Shown one piece after another: positions 1-8,778 of a stretch of 64,000 nt of DNA. Position numbers and translations under genes: made by a program. A model generated the notes under the pieces. The model was not told the DNA's origin and made no database searches. It saw only the letters and a program-made list of their open reading frames with translations. The stretch comes from Nostoc desertorum CM1-VF14 (GTDB lineage: Bacteria > Cyanobacteriota > Cyanobacteriia > Cyanobacteriales > Nostocaceae), in assembly GCA_019359245.1 (NCBI GenBank), contig JAHHHR010000032.1, positions 1 through 64,000 of the forward strand, read 5' to 3'. How positions within the stretch are numbered: position 1 is the first letter of the stretch; each line of letters begins with the position of its first letter.

Positions 1-460
1 TTAGGGCTGACCACTGTCATGCAAGGATTTTGGGCTATTTTACCTTCTTTCCTTGCACCTGAATATACTTCTAGGGTCTTTTTATCTACAGACTGTCACC
101 TTTTCTTTCTTTTTCAGCAAGCCCTAACTAGCGATCGCTAAAGTCCACATATCTTTAGTTAAGAATATATTTAATATGAAAACCTCAATCCAAATAATTA
201 ATTTGAATCGTACTTAAAGAAGAACTAAGTTACTTAAATATGTAATGAACGATACAAACAAAGTTTAAAAATAAGACTTTGAAGAAATAGCCGCAGCAAA
301 GAATAAGGGTTAAAAAATTATAATCGTCGGTAGGCTTAAGAGTTTATATGCCAATCATTGCTCTTATCCTATGTCTGAAAATGAAAAACACTTATGAAAT
401 ATCATTAAGCATTAATCTAAATTCGCTTGAGGATAAATTCCAATTTATTTAAATATATTT
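1..460. other. Non-coding edge region with a possible mobile-element end
   Basis: No credible gene is present. TTAGGGCT at 1-8 is repeated in inverted orientation as AGCCCTAA at 120-127, and the right arm continues inward as a run ending TTTTTCAGC, which resembles the terminal repeat of an insertion sequence. A second inverted pair, TGCAAGGA (20-27) and TCCTTGCA (50-57), lies inside. The element could be a short MITE of about 127 bp, but the window edge prevents checking the left end or a target duplication. The rest is A+T-rich. Confidence 0.35.
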
Positions 461-658
461 GTGTTTGTAAACACGCAATCACTCAGAACTACCTCCATCA
501 ATGCAGCCGAGCCGAAGCCGAAGCTACTGGCGTATTCGGCAACCAAGGCAGCGATCGTAAACTTCACTGGTGGGTTGGCGCAGTTACTCGCCGAAAAGGT
601 TATCCGGCTGGGTTATTCAGACGATGAGATACGCGCACTTGGTGAAGTTGGAATTTAA
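461..658 (+). pseudogene. Remnant of a short-chain dehydrogenase/reductase
   Basis: The reading frame contains the SDR active-site stretch AYSATK (Tyr-x3-Lys) followed by a conserved helix reading NFTGGLAQLLAEK. The family is about 250-290 residues, yet only about 40 family-like residues remain. There is no Rossmann GxxxGxG segment upstream. Downstream the frame turns into unrelated sequence and stops instead of giving the usual VAPGP loop. The frame has only a GTG start and no ribosome-binding site. I read it as the decayed middle of an NAD(P)-dependent oxidoreductase gene. No function is expected. Confidence 0.6.
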
Positions 659-790
659 GCCATGACTCGTTTTTTGCCAAGCGCTCTGGATTGTAAGATT
701 TTGGAATATAAAAATAGCAGGGTATCTATTCCCAAAAATGTCAAATTTTTGACTTTTCTAAGTTGCATGAATATAGTGTTTTCTCATAAA

Positions 791-2386
791 TCATTTAGGA
801 TTACTATAATTCTTTAGCCCAAGATATTGTTGCCAAAATGTAGTAGATGTCATCTCCTTTGAAGCACTTTTCCATTGCCTACTTATAGATGACCATTCAA
901 GGCTACTTTCAGCAGCAATTTTAAACCACCTAGTCAAGAGCTTAATACCAGCTAATTTATCTATCTCATTTTTGCTATTATAGCTTTTACTAAGTTTTAA
1001 AATATTTAAATGCAAGCCCTCTGGGTCGGAGTTTTTAATAAAATCTGGACCTTTTGTATAGTCTTCAAAAGATTTTATAACCATCTCTACATGATTATAA
1101 TCAAACGTTGATAAAGACTTAAGTATTACTTTTGTGAAATGCTCAACGGTATCCATATACTCTATCGAATAATGGATGGTATAAGTTATTAAATCATTCC
1201 GAATATAATAATAAGTTTCCCAATCCAAATTCTTGGCTGAAGCTGGTTGATGCCACACAGCTATCGAAGGGAAAGCTACAATTTTATTACCTAAATCTTT
1301 AATTCTTAAGCAAAACTCTATATCATCAATCTTGATAAATAAAGGCAGTGGTAATTTAATTTCTTTAACAATGTCTTTAGAAAAAGAAAAAAACCAAAAT
1401 CCACCATAATCTATATGTTCTTCCACTAGTAACCTGTTGAGAGAACTAGAACTTCGTAAATCAATATTATGATTTGCAGCGGTCAATGACCCAGGTGCAA
1501 ATCCTCTAGTTTTAGAATCTTCGTTGTACGTTGCTCCTGCTTCATACAACATATACTTTTTCTGTAAATTTAGCAGTCCGCCAGCTACTGCAAAATCAAA
1601 ATTGGCGTACTCATGCAAAGAAAATAACCTATAAATACACTGACTTTCTAACTCTATATCATCATCCATAAGCAAAAAATGAGAGTAGACGTTCTCCTCT
1701 AAAGCTTCAACTAGCCCTCTAGTAAAACCACCACTTCCACCCGCATTTATATTGGGAACCAGTTTCAGCTTTGGCTCGTTGAAATCAGCTTCGTCTAAAG
1801 TTCTACCATTATCAACAACAAATATTTTGAAATCCTTAGTTTCTAGTAATTTATCTTGAAAAATCCTAGTTAAGGTATTTTTTATATAATCCTCTTTTTT
1901 GAAGGTGCAAATGATAATTCCTAATGATACGTCTCTAGGTTTATTTTCATCAGTTGCTATCCATGCCTCTTTAAATGCACCCTGTTCACTAGAACAGGTT
2001 ATTTCAAAATATATTCTGCCAGCGTTTTCATTTTGAAGGAGATTTATTGGTAAAATTTTGACGGGATCTGAAAATTGGCAATTTTCAAAGTTTTCTTCAG
2101 AAATTACTTCTTTTTTGTTTTCTCCATTAACTTCTCTGTAAACAGTAACTTTAAAATCGCCTTCGAGTTTCAGCAAATAGTAGATAGAACTAAGAGTTGT
2201 ATATTTAGTATAAAATTTCTCATAAAATGAATTAAAGTAAGAACTTGAGGATATAATACCCCCTTTACGAAACACAACTTTTTTATCATTTTCCTGGTAG
2301 TTTATAGATATAGCCTCATTACACTGCATGTATAAATCAGAAGCATCGGCTGATTTGGGAAGCTTTATTCCACCTACTATATGCAT
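791..2386 (-). CDS. GlfT2-like family 2 glycosyltransferase
   Basis: 531 residues. The N-terminal ~150 residues look like a beta-rich accessory domain, followed by a GT-A domain starting near LGIIICTFKKEDY. The NxGGSGGFTRG segment, the LLMDDDIELE metal-binding DDD motif and the late WHQP motif are hallmarks of GlfT2-type galactofuranosyltransferases, which use UDP-sugar to extend cell-surface polysaccharides. No signal peptide or membrane segment is evident, so it would act on the cytoplasmic face. It stands alone, is strongly A+T-rich, and has no glycan-cluster partners in the window. The enzyme class is fairly sure; the donor sugar (galactofuranose or another) is inference. Confidence 0.8.
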   Translation of the reverse strand: MHIVGGIKLPKSADASDLYMQCNEAISINYQENDKKVVFRKGGIISSSSYFNSFYEKFYTKYTTLSSIYYLLKLEGDFKVTVYREVNGENKKEVISEENFENCQFSDPVKILPINLLQNENAGRIYFEITCSSEQGAFKEAWIATDENKPRDVSLGIIICTFKKEDYIKNTLTRIFQDKLLETKDFKIFVVDNGRTLDEADFNEPKLKLVPNINAGGSGGFTRGLVEALEENVYSHFLLMDDDIELESQCIYRLFSLHEYANFDFAVAGGLLNLQKKYMLYEAGATYNEDSKTRGFAPGSLTAANHNIDLRSSSSLNRLLVEEHIDYGGFWFFSFSKDIVKEIKLPLPLFIKIDDIEFCLRIKDLGNKIVAFPSIAVWHQPASAKNLDWETYYYIRNDLITYTIHYSIEYMDTVEHFTKVILKSLSTFDYNHVEMVIKSFEDYTKGPDFIKNSDPEGLHLNILKLSKSYNSKNEIDKLAGIKLLTRWFKIAAESSLEWSSISRQWKSASKEMTSTTFWQQYLGLKNYSNPK

Positions 2387-2507
2387 CTAATGTTTACCTA
2401 TTGTTTTAGTCAATGAAATAACTGAGTTGACTGATGTTAAACAGTCTTATTTTAAGAATTTATCTGTATACACCTTCTACTTCTTCCTCCATGAGGCATA
2501 ACTTCTA

Positions 2508-3950
2508 TCAGATTTTTTTAAGTTGTGGATAGAGAGATTGATATCGCATCCAAGCATCTTCTAAGGCTGAATCAACTGACTGGGGAGTTGCAGCAAGTGT
2601 TGGTGTAGCTGCCAGTTTCATTGTATCATTAGTATCCGCATACACACCAATGCCGATACCCGCCAGTAAAGCAGCACCACGCGCAGATGCAGCAGCAACG
2701 GTAGTTGCATAGAGGGGTATTCTCAATACATCAGCCAGTAATTGTTTCCAAGGCATTTCTGCCGTTCCACCGCCTGCTAAACGCATTTCTGTGGCTTTAA
2801 AACCTGTTGCCTCAAGTGCCTCAAAACCTTGTCGCAAGGCAAAAGCAACTCCCTCTAAAGCTGCCCGCATCAGGTGCGCCTGTGTGTGATGAAGCCCAAG
2901 CCCCACCCATGCCCCACGTACATAAGGGTCAAGGTGTGGAGTTCGCTCACCTGTGAGGTATGGCAAAAATGTTAACCCTTCACATCCTGGGGGAACAGAA
3001 AACGCTTTAGTATAAACTTGCTCCCAACTCAAGCCGAGGATACCTCGCACCCACTCAAGCGCTAACCCGGCATTTTGCATTGCTGCAAGGGTGTACCACC
3101 CGTTAGGTACGGCGGCTCGATATAGATGTGTACGACCATGAGGATCGAGAATTGGTTGAGAGCGAGGTGTAATGATTTGAGCGCCTGTGCCAATGGTTAG
3201 TTGAACTAAGCCAGGCTCTAGTAGTCCGTTACCAAGTGCTGCGGCTGCCGTATCCGCAGCACCAGTAATAACAGGTAAGCCAACTCTTAAGCCAAGATGC
3301 TCTGAAGCAACAGCCGTAAGGTAGCCTGCGATCGCACTAGAGGGAATAATTTTCGGCAACCAATCACAACGCAGATTCAGCCCTGAGATTGCATCCCATG
3401 CCCAGTTGTCTGACACAACATCGTAAAGCAAAGTACCACTAGCATCAGATGGTTCGGTTGCAACTTCTCCAGTCAGCCGTAACCGTAGCCAATCTTTTGG
3501 CTGAAGTGCCCAACGCGCTTGGGCGTAGACAGTAGGCTCGTGTTCTCGTAGCCACAGCAAAGTTGAGCCAGCCATTCCAGCTGTAATCGGGTTGCCCAAT
3601 CGCTTTAGAAGCGTAGCATCAAGGGAATGATAAATGTTTTGCGTGGTACTAGAGCGACTATCTGCCCACAAGATAGCAGGACGCAGTGGCTCACCCGACT
3701 CCGAAGTTAGGACAACACCATGCATCTGTCCTGAAAATGCGATCGCCTGTACTTGATCGGCATGATTTCCCACGGTCTTCCTAACAGCCAAGCCAACAGC
3801 TGACCACCAATCCCCTGGCTCCGACTCAGCCCATCCGGGGTGAGGTGCATGAACAGGATAGGAGCTTGATGCTTCACCTATAGCGGTTCCGTCTGTCGCC
3901 AGGAGCAATGCCTTAGCAGAGCCTGTTCCTAAATCTATGCCAAGCAGCAT
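2508..3950 (-). CDS. xylB: Xylulokinase (FGGY carbohydrate kinase)
   Basis: Phosphorylates D-xylulose to xylulose 5-phosphate. The protein opens with the ATPase-fold phosphate loop MLLGIDLGTGSAKALL, has GQMHG and ILWADSRS substrate-side motifs, and the GAADTAAAALGNG segment typical of FGGY kinases. The frame could begin 13 codons earlier at TTG, but the ATG at 3950 is preceded by GAGG nine bases upstream and places the catalytic loop at the N-terminus as in the family, giving about 480 residues. It is the last gene of the leftward polyol operon, 92 bp behind the dehydrogenase. Arabitol oxidised by that enzyme would give its substrate. Confidence 0.9.
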   Translation of the reverse strand: MLLGIDLGTGSAKALLLATDGTAIGEASSSYPVHAPHPGWAESEPGDWWSAVGLAVRKTVGNHADQVQAIAFSGQMHGVVLTSESGEPLRPAILWADSRSSTTQNIYHSLDATLLKRLGNPITAGMAGSTLLWLREHEPTVYAQARWALQPKDWLRLRLTGEVATEPSDASGTLLYDVVSDNWAWDAISGLNLRCDWLPKIIPSSAIAGYLTAVASEHLGLRVGLPVITGAADTAAAALGNGLLEPGLVQLTIGTGAQIITPRSQPILDPHGRTHLYRAAVPNGWYTLAAMQNAGLALEWVRGILGLSWEQVYTKAFSVPPGCEGLTFLPYLTGERTPHLDPYVRGAWVGLGLHHTQAHLMRAALEGVAFALRQGFEALEATGFKATEMRLAGGGTAEMPWKQLLADVLRIPLYATTVAAASARGAALLAGIGIGVYADTNDTMKLAATPTLAATPQSVDSALEDAWMRYQSLYPQLKKI

Positions 3951-4042
3951 TAAGCTAGTCCTCAAATACTTAAAAGTTAAGAATCCCAAATTAGATTTGT
4001 AGCTTGATAAACCTACAAATCTTTCATGAAGTTGATAATGCC

Positions 4043-5545
4043 TTAGTGTGCTTGCGAGAATCGGACTAGTGTTCCTTTAACACCAAACTCATGCAAACTA
4101 CGCAACTGGTCAGCAACAGCCTCGACGAAACGTGGCGACTCTACTAAATCTCCAAAAATTTCAGATATACTCAGGAATGGTTTGGGATCTAATTTGCTCA
4201 AGCTGGCGCGTTGAATCAGGATGTCTGCTAATGGGTCATCAATGGGAATAGGTTGTCCTTGTTTATCCTGACTAGTGAGGTATTGGCACCAAGCGGCGAT
4301 CGTTAAACTTAAGTAATCGATCGCACCTCCAAGTTGTAATTGATCGCGGATCGATCCCAAAAGAAACTTAGGAATTTTCGCTGATCCATTCAGGCACAGG
4401 CGCGGCAGCTGATCGCGAATTTTGGGATTGGAAAACCGTTCAATTAGAGTCTTTTTATAATCGTCTAAATCAATCCCAGGAACGGGTTGAAGCGTTGGTG
4501 TTACCTCATCCATCAACTTAGCGACGGCTTGCTCAAACAAAGGATCAGCCATGACTTCATAAACGTAGCTATAACCTGCTAGAGAGCCGAGATAGCCAAT
4601 TAGCATGTGACTGGCGTTGAGCAGCCGGATTTTCATCATCTCGTAGGGGTGAACATCGTTAGTCATCTGTACACCAACGGATTCCCAATCGGGTCTGCCT
4701 GCACAAAAGGTATCTTCGATTACCCACTGGGTGAAAGGCTCCGCGATGCATGGAAATGCATCATCAATACCAAATTCCGCCACCATTTTGATATCTGCTG
4801 GGGTTGTGAGCGGAGTAATGCGATCGACCATGCAGTTGGGAAACGCAACGTATTCAGCAATCCAACGTCCTAACTCTGGATCGCGCATTTGGGCAAATGT
4901 CGTTAGCATTTTTCGTACCATGTTGCCGTTGCCCTGAATGTTGTCACAGGACAATACGGTAAAAGGCGTTAAACCCTGTTTATATCGCTTTTCGAGCGCG
5001 GCGGTCAAAAAACCGTATGTCCCAAGTGGTTGGTCAGGATGGTGCAAATCGTGCTGCATCGTCGGGTGGTTGACATCGAAATTGCCACTTCCTTCTATGT
5101 AGTAGTAGCCGCTTTCAGTGATTGTTAGAGTAACAATTCGGCATTCGGGGCTTGCTAATGCTTCAATAACTGCTTGACGATCGTCTGGTGCAAACAGGTA
5201 GTGAGTGATGGAACCGATGATTCGAGCATGATCGCCTGAAAGCGATCGCTCAACTAAGGTATACAAACAATCTTGAGACAGCAGCGCATCTCGCATACGC
5301 CTGTCATAGTCATAGTCCAGCAATCCAACACCACAGATTCCCCAATCGCTACCAGGATTCTGATGGAAATAATTATCGAGATAGAGTGCTTGGTGCGATC
5401 GATGAAATCCACCAACCCCAATATGCACAATTCCATTTGTGATTTGATGGCGATCGTACTTGGGTACGCGCACGTTTCCAGGTAAATGAGGCAGGGATGC
5501 TTGATTCAGCTTGATTGTTGAGCCTGTGCTGGTATTGCTGTTCAT
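4043..5545 (-). CDS. mtlK: Mannitol 2-dehydrogenase / polyol dehydrogenase (long-chain)
   Basis: 500 residues, the usual length for long-chain NAD-dependent polyol dehydrogenases that oxidise D-mannitol to fructose or D-arabitol to xylulose. The N-terminal dinucleotide fold reads HIGVGGFHRSH. The catalytic K-x4-N-x2-H signature is present as KIRLLNASH, with the MVDRITP segment before it. Its start lies five bases after the ATPase gene stops, so the two are probably translationally coupled. Gene order matches the Pseudomonas mtlEFGKDY and Rhodobacter smo/mtlK/xylB clusters as I remember them. The symbol follows Rhodobacter usage. Substrate range cannot be read from sequence; mannitol, arabitol and sorbitol are all plausible. 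Confidence 0.9.
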   Translation of the reverse strand: MNSNTSTGSTIKLNQASLPHLPGNVRVPKYDRHQITNGIVHIGVGGFHRSHQALYLDNYFHQNPGSDWGICGVGLLDYDYDRRMRDALLSQDCLYTLVERSLSGDHARIIGSITHYLFAPDDRQAVIEALASPECRIVTLTITESGYYYIEGSGNFDVNHPTMQHDLHHPDQPLGTYGFLTAALEKRYKQGLTPFTVLSCDNIQGNGNMVRKMLTTFAQMRDPELGRWIAEYVAFPNCMVDRITPLTTPADIKMVAEFGIDDAFPCIAEPFTQWVIEDTFCAGRPDWESVGVQMTNDVHPYEMMKIRLLNASHMLIGYLGSLAGYSYVYEVMADPLFEQAVAKLMDEVTPTLQPVPGIDLDDYKKTLIERFSNPKIRDQLPRLCLNGSAKIPKFLLGSIRDQLQLGGAIDYLSLTIAAWCQYLTSQDKQGQPIPIDDPLADILIQRASLSKLDPKPFLSISEIFGDLVESPRFVEAVADQLRSLHEFGVKGTLVRFSQAH

Positions 5546-5550
5546 CTTAT

Positions 5551-6654
5551 TTATGCTAGTTGGTGACGACGACTTTTTGAAACTGCTTCACCCTGTAAGT
5601 CAAACAGATGGCAAAGATCGCCGCTAATGTGGATAGGAACAAGATCGCGTAACTGGCTGGAATTATCTCCGTCTGTTTGCACTACTACGGTGTCTCCCCC
5701 CTCAATCTTGACATAGAGATAGGTCTGTCCACCCAGTCGTTCCACAACTAACACTTCGCCATTTATGTTTGAGTTATTGCGATCGAGTCGCAGGTGTTCG
5801 GGGCGAATCCCCAATGTAGCTTGATCTCCAACCGATAGCTTTCCAGGCTTCACGGGAATTGTCACACTGGCATCACCAGGAAGTTTGACAGTTATGCCAG
5901 AGTCGTTGACGGCTGTTACTGTTACCGAGATAAAGTTCATCTTCGGTGAACCAATAAATCCGGCAATGAATAGATTGCGGGGATGGTGGTAGAGTTCTAG
6001 TGGCGAACCCACTTGTTCTATAATTCCGCCCTGCAACACTACAATCTTGTCGGCAAGTGTCATGGCTTCCACCTGATCGTGCGTTACATAAATCATCGTG
6101 GCTTGCAAGCTGTCGTGTAGGCTGGCAAGTTCAATCCGCATCTGCACACGCAAAGCCGCATCCAGGTTTGACAGTGGTTCATCAAATAAAAAGACTTTGG
6201 GATTGCGAACCAAGGCACGACCGATCGCTACCCGTTGGCGCTGTCCTCCCGATAGCTCTTTGGGCTTGCGGTTTAACAGTGGTTCCAGTTGCAGGACACG
6301 AGCGACTTCACGCGCCCTTTCATAACGCTTGGCTTTTGGCACACCTGCAAGACGGAGGCTAAACGCCATATTCTCCGCTACGGTCATGTGAGGATATAAG
6401 GCGTAGGTTTGAAATACCATTGCCAACCCACGTTTATCAGGAGGTATATCATTCACTACTTCTCCATCAATCAACAGCTTGCCGGAGGTAATTTCTTCTA
6501 GTCCGGCAATCATGCGGAGCAAGGTTGATTTTCCACAACCAGATGGGCCGACAAATACAACAAATTCGCGATCGCCAACATCAAGATCGATGCCTTTGAT
6601 CACCTCAGTATCAGCATACCGTTTATGTATATCTCTTAAAGCAACTGTTGACAT
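5551..6654 (-). CDS. smoK: Polyol ABC transporter ATP-binding protein
   Basis: 367 residues, MalK/UgpC class. Walker A is GPSGCGKST, the Q-loop lies in MVFQTYALYPH, the ABC signature is LSGGQRQRV, Walker B is VFLFDEPLSNLD, and the switch histidine is in VTHDQ. The C-terminal ~120 residues form a TOBE/OB-type regulatory domain (LGIRPEHLRL). It would dimerise beneath the two permeases encoded just upstream and hydrolyse ATP to drive polyol import. Spacing is 37 bp from the permease gene and 5 bp to the dehydrogenase gene, consistent with one transcript. A MalK-type subunit alone does not define the substrate; the neighbours do. Confidence 0.92.
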   Translation of the reverse strand: MSTVALRDIHKRYADTEVIKGIDLDVGDREFVVFVGPSGCGKSTLLRMIAGLEEITSGKLLIDGEVVNDIPPDKRGLAMVFQTYALYPHMTVAENMAFSLRLAGVPKAKRYERAREVARVLQLEPLLNRKPKELSGGQRQRVAIGRALVRNPKVFLFDEPLSNLDAALRVQMRIELASLHDSLQATMIYVTHDQVEAMTLADKIVVLQGGIIEQVGSPLELYHHPRNLFIAGFIGSPKMNFISVTVTAVNDSGITVKLPGDASVTIPVKPGKLSVGDQATLGIRPEHLRLDRNNSNINGEVLVVERLGGQTYLYVKIEGGDTVVVQTDGDNSSQLRDLVPIHISGDLCHLFDLQGEAVSKSRRHQLA

Positions 6655-6691
6655 AGAATTTTCTGTTAATGAGTTTAAGAAAAGCAGATGA

Positions 6692-7513
6692 TTATTTCAC
6701 AGCACCAAATGTCAGACCCCTGACTAATTGCCGTTGACTCAGCCATCCGAAAATGAGGATCGGCGCGATCGCCAGGGTTGATGCTGCCGAAAGTTTTGCC
6801 CAAAATAACCCTTGAGGACTGGAAAATGAGGCAATAAATGCGGTTAAAGGTGCGGCATTAGCCGTTGTTAAGTTGAGGCTCCAAAAGGCTTCATTCCAAG
6901 ACAAAATGATTGAAAGCAGTGCGGTAGAAGCAATTCCAGGCAATGCCAGTGGCAACAAAACATGAATCAGTTCTTGTTGTGTATTTGCCCCATCCATGCG
7001 ATCGGCTTCTAGGATATCTTTGGGAACATCCCTAAAAAAGCTGTAAATCATCCAAACGACAATTGGCAAATTGATCAAGGTGTAGATAATAATTAAACCG
7101 ATGCGGGTATCTAGCAAACGAGCGTTGCGACACAAGATGTAAATCGGCACTAACACACCAACGGGTGGCAGCATTCTAGTAGAAAGCATCCACAGCAAGG
7201 TGCTTTTAGTGCGTTTGGTTGGGAAGAACGCCATCGCATAAGCGGCAGGTACGGCAAGCAGCAGCGCGAGGATAGTCGATCCGAGTGAAACCACCACACT
7301 GTTGAGCGCATAATTGAAATAGTTTGCCCGATCTTGGATCGCCACATAATTTTCCAATGTCGGCTGGAAAAATAACTGAGGAGGAGTTGCAACCGCCGCC
7401 ATTTCCGTTTTGAAACTAGTGAGAAACATCCAGAAAATCGGGAAAAACAAGCTGCAAGCGACAAACCAACCGAGCAATGTAAATAGCAGGCGCTTCAAAG
7501 TTTTACGTGCCAT
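6692..7513 (-). CDS. smoG: Polyol ABC transporter permease (MalG type)
   Basis: 273 residues with about six hydrophobic segments, the first at residues 10-30 (LLFTLLGWFVACSLFFPIF). The cytoplasmic EAA coupling loop reads EADRMDGANTQQELIHVLLPLALPG, which contacts the ATPase. Length and C-terminal ending RGLTFGAVK fit the MalG/SmoG branch of sugar permeases. It lies two bases after the other permease gene, so they are almost certainly co-translated and form a heterodimeric channel in the cytoplasmic membrane. Confidence 0.9.
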   Translation of the reverse strand: MARKTLKRLLFTLLGWFVACSLFFPIFWMFLTSFKTEMAAVATPPQLFFQPTLENYVAIQDRANYFNYALNSVVVSLGSTILALLLAVPAAYAMAFFPTKRTKSTLLWMLSTRMLPPVGVLVPIYILCRNARLLDTRIGLIIIYTLINLPIVVWMIYSFFRDVPKDILEADRMDGANTQQELIHVLLPLALPGIASTALLSIILSWNEAFWSLNLTTANAAPLTAFIASFSSPQGLFWAKLSAASTLAIAPILIFGWLSQRQLVRGLTFGAVK

Positions 7514-7515
7514 TG

Positions 7516-8436
7516 TTATGTATCCAAATTACGTGCAACACTACGCATCAGAAAAATTGCCACGATGTTGGCAAGAATTACCGCGATTAATCCACCGGCT
7601 GAAGCACCACCGACATCAAATTCCAGCAAGGCTCTCAGGAAGATGTAATAAGCAAGGTTGGTTGTTGCCACTCCGGGACCGCCACCTGTAGTAACAAAGA
7701 TTTCTGCAAAAATGGTCAAAAAGAAAATCGTCTCGATCATGGCGACTACGGCAATGGCGCGGCTCAGATGTGGCAGCATGACGAAACGGAATTGAGCGAT
7801 CGCATTTGCTCCATCCATCCGGGCTGCTTCTAGCTGGTCATGATCTAACGACTGAATCGCCGTCAATAAAATCAGCAGAGCAAAGGGAAGCCACTCCCAC
7901 GAAACAATGATAATGATGGCAAGCAGGGGAAAATCTGCAAACCAATCGATCGCCCCCAAACCCAGACTTCTTGTAAATTGAGCAAACAGCCCATTTACTG
8001 GGTGCATCAGCATATTCTTCCAGACTAGGGCGCTGACTGTGGGCATGACGAAAAACGGAGAAATCGCCAGTACTCGCGCAATCCCCTGACCATAAAAGTC
8101 TTGGTCAAATAGAATTGCCAGAAGTATGCCTAGAGCAATTGTGATTACCAGAACGGACACGACCAGAATTATTGTGATGGCGATCGAAGTCCATAAACCT
8201 GGATCGCTCAAGATGAACGTGAAATTTTCAATTCCAATAAATTTACGTGCGTCTGGATTGAGCAGGTTATACCTCTGAAAGGAAAACCATAGCGTCATCA
8301 CCAGAGGTACAATCATCCACAGCAGCAAGACAATCACAGAAGGCGCAACCAGAGGTAAGGTTGATGCTTGCCGCTTTGTTCGTTGCCTAGTGGGTGGCGT
8401 TTCATGGTGACGCTTTACAGCTACTGAAGAAGACAT
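7516..8436 (-). CDS. smoF: Polyol ABC transporter permease (MalF type)
   Basis: 306 residues. A cytoplasmic N-terminus rich in Arg/Thr is followed by a first membrane helix (LVAPSVIVLLLWMIVPLVMTLW) and about five more. The EAA loop is EAARMDGANAIAQFRFVMLPHL. This is the first-position permease of the CUT1 family and pairs with the MalG-type protein directly downstream. Unusually, 342 bp of repeat sequence separate it from the binding-protein gene upstream, so it may depend on read-through of a hairpin-rich leader or on its own promoter. Confidence 0.9.
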   Translation of the reverse strand: MSSSVAVKRHHETPPTRQRTKRQASTLPLVAPSVIVLLLWMIVPLVMTLWFSFQRYNLLNPDARKFIGIENFTFILSDPGLWTSIAITIILVVSVLVITIALGILLAILFDQDFYGQGIARVLAISPFFVMPTVSALVWKNMLMHPVNGLFAQFTRSLGLGAIDWFADFPLLAIIIIVSWEWLPFALLILLTAIQSLDHDQLEAARMDGANAIAQFRFVMLPHLSRAIAVVAMIETIFFLTIFAEIFVTTGGGPGVATTNLAYYIFLRALLEFDVGGASAGGLIAVILANIVAIFLMRSVARNLDT

Positions 8437-8531
8437 AGCCTAATAAATTTTGGATTTTAGATTTTGGATTTTAGATTGTGAAAATTTTATGAGCGGACAT
8501 TGGCGTATTTTCAAACTTCCCCATTAAATTT

Positions 8532-8772
8532 AGATCCCCCTAAATCCCCTTTTATAAGGGGGGCTTTAGTTGAATTCTCTCCCCTTTTTAAGGCTACGGT
8601 GTACACACAAGTCTTATTACCCCCCTCAATCCCCCCTTATAAAGGGGGGAAGCCGGAAATCTAGTTCCCTCCCCTTTCCAAGGGGAGGGTTAGGGTGGGG
8701 TAAAACCTTGGTTAATCAGCTATTTCAGACGTGTGTACACCGTAGCTTTTTAAGGGGGGCTGGGGGGGATCT
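8532..8772. repeat. Nested palindromic repeats (MITE-like) between smoE and smoF
   Basis: The outer unit is bounded by AGATCCCCC (8532-8540) and its inverse GGGGGATCT (8764-8772), a repeat type that also appears near 47392. Inside it, 8592-8746 is a second unit with 16-bp perfect inverted ends, GCTACGGTGTACACAC (8593-8608) and GTGTGTACACCGTAGC (8731-8746). TTTTTAA directly flanks it on both sides (8585-8591 and 8747-8753), as expected of a target-site duplication. The interior is full of C-run/G-run hairpins. As RNA this would fold strongly between the first and second genes of the transporter operon. Confidence 0.75.
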
Positions 8773-8778
8773 CCGGGT

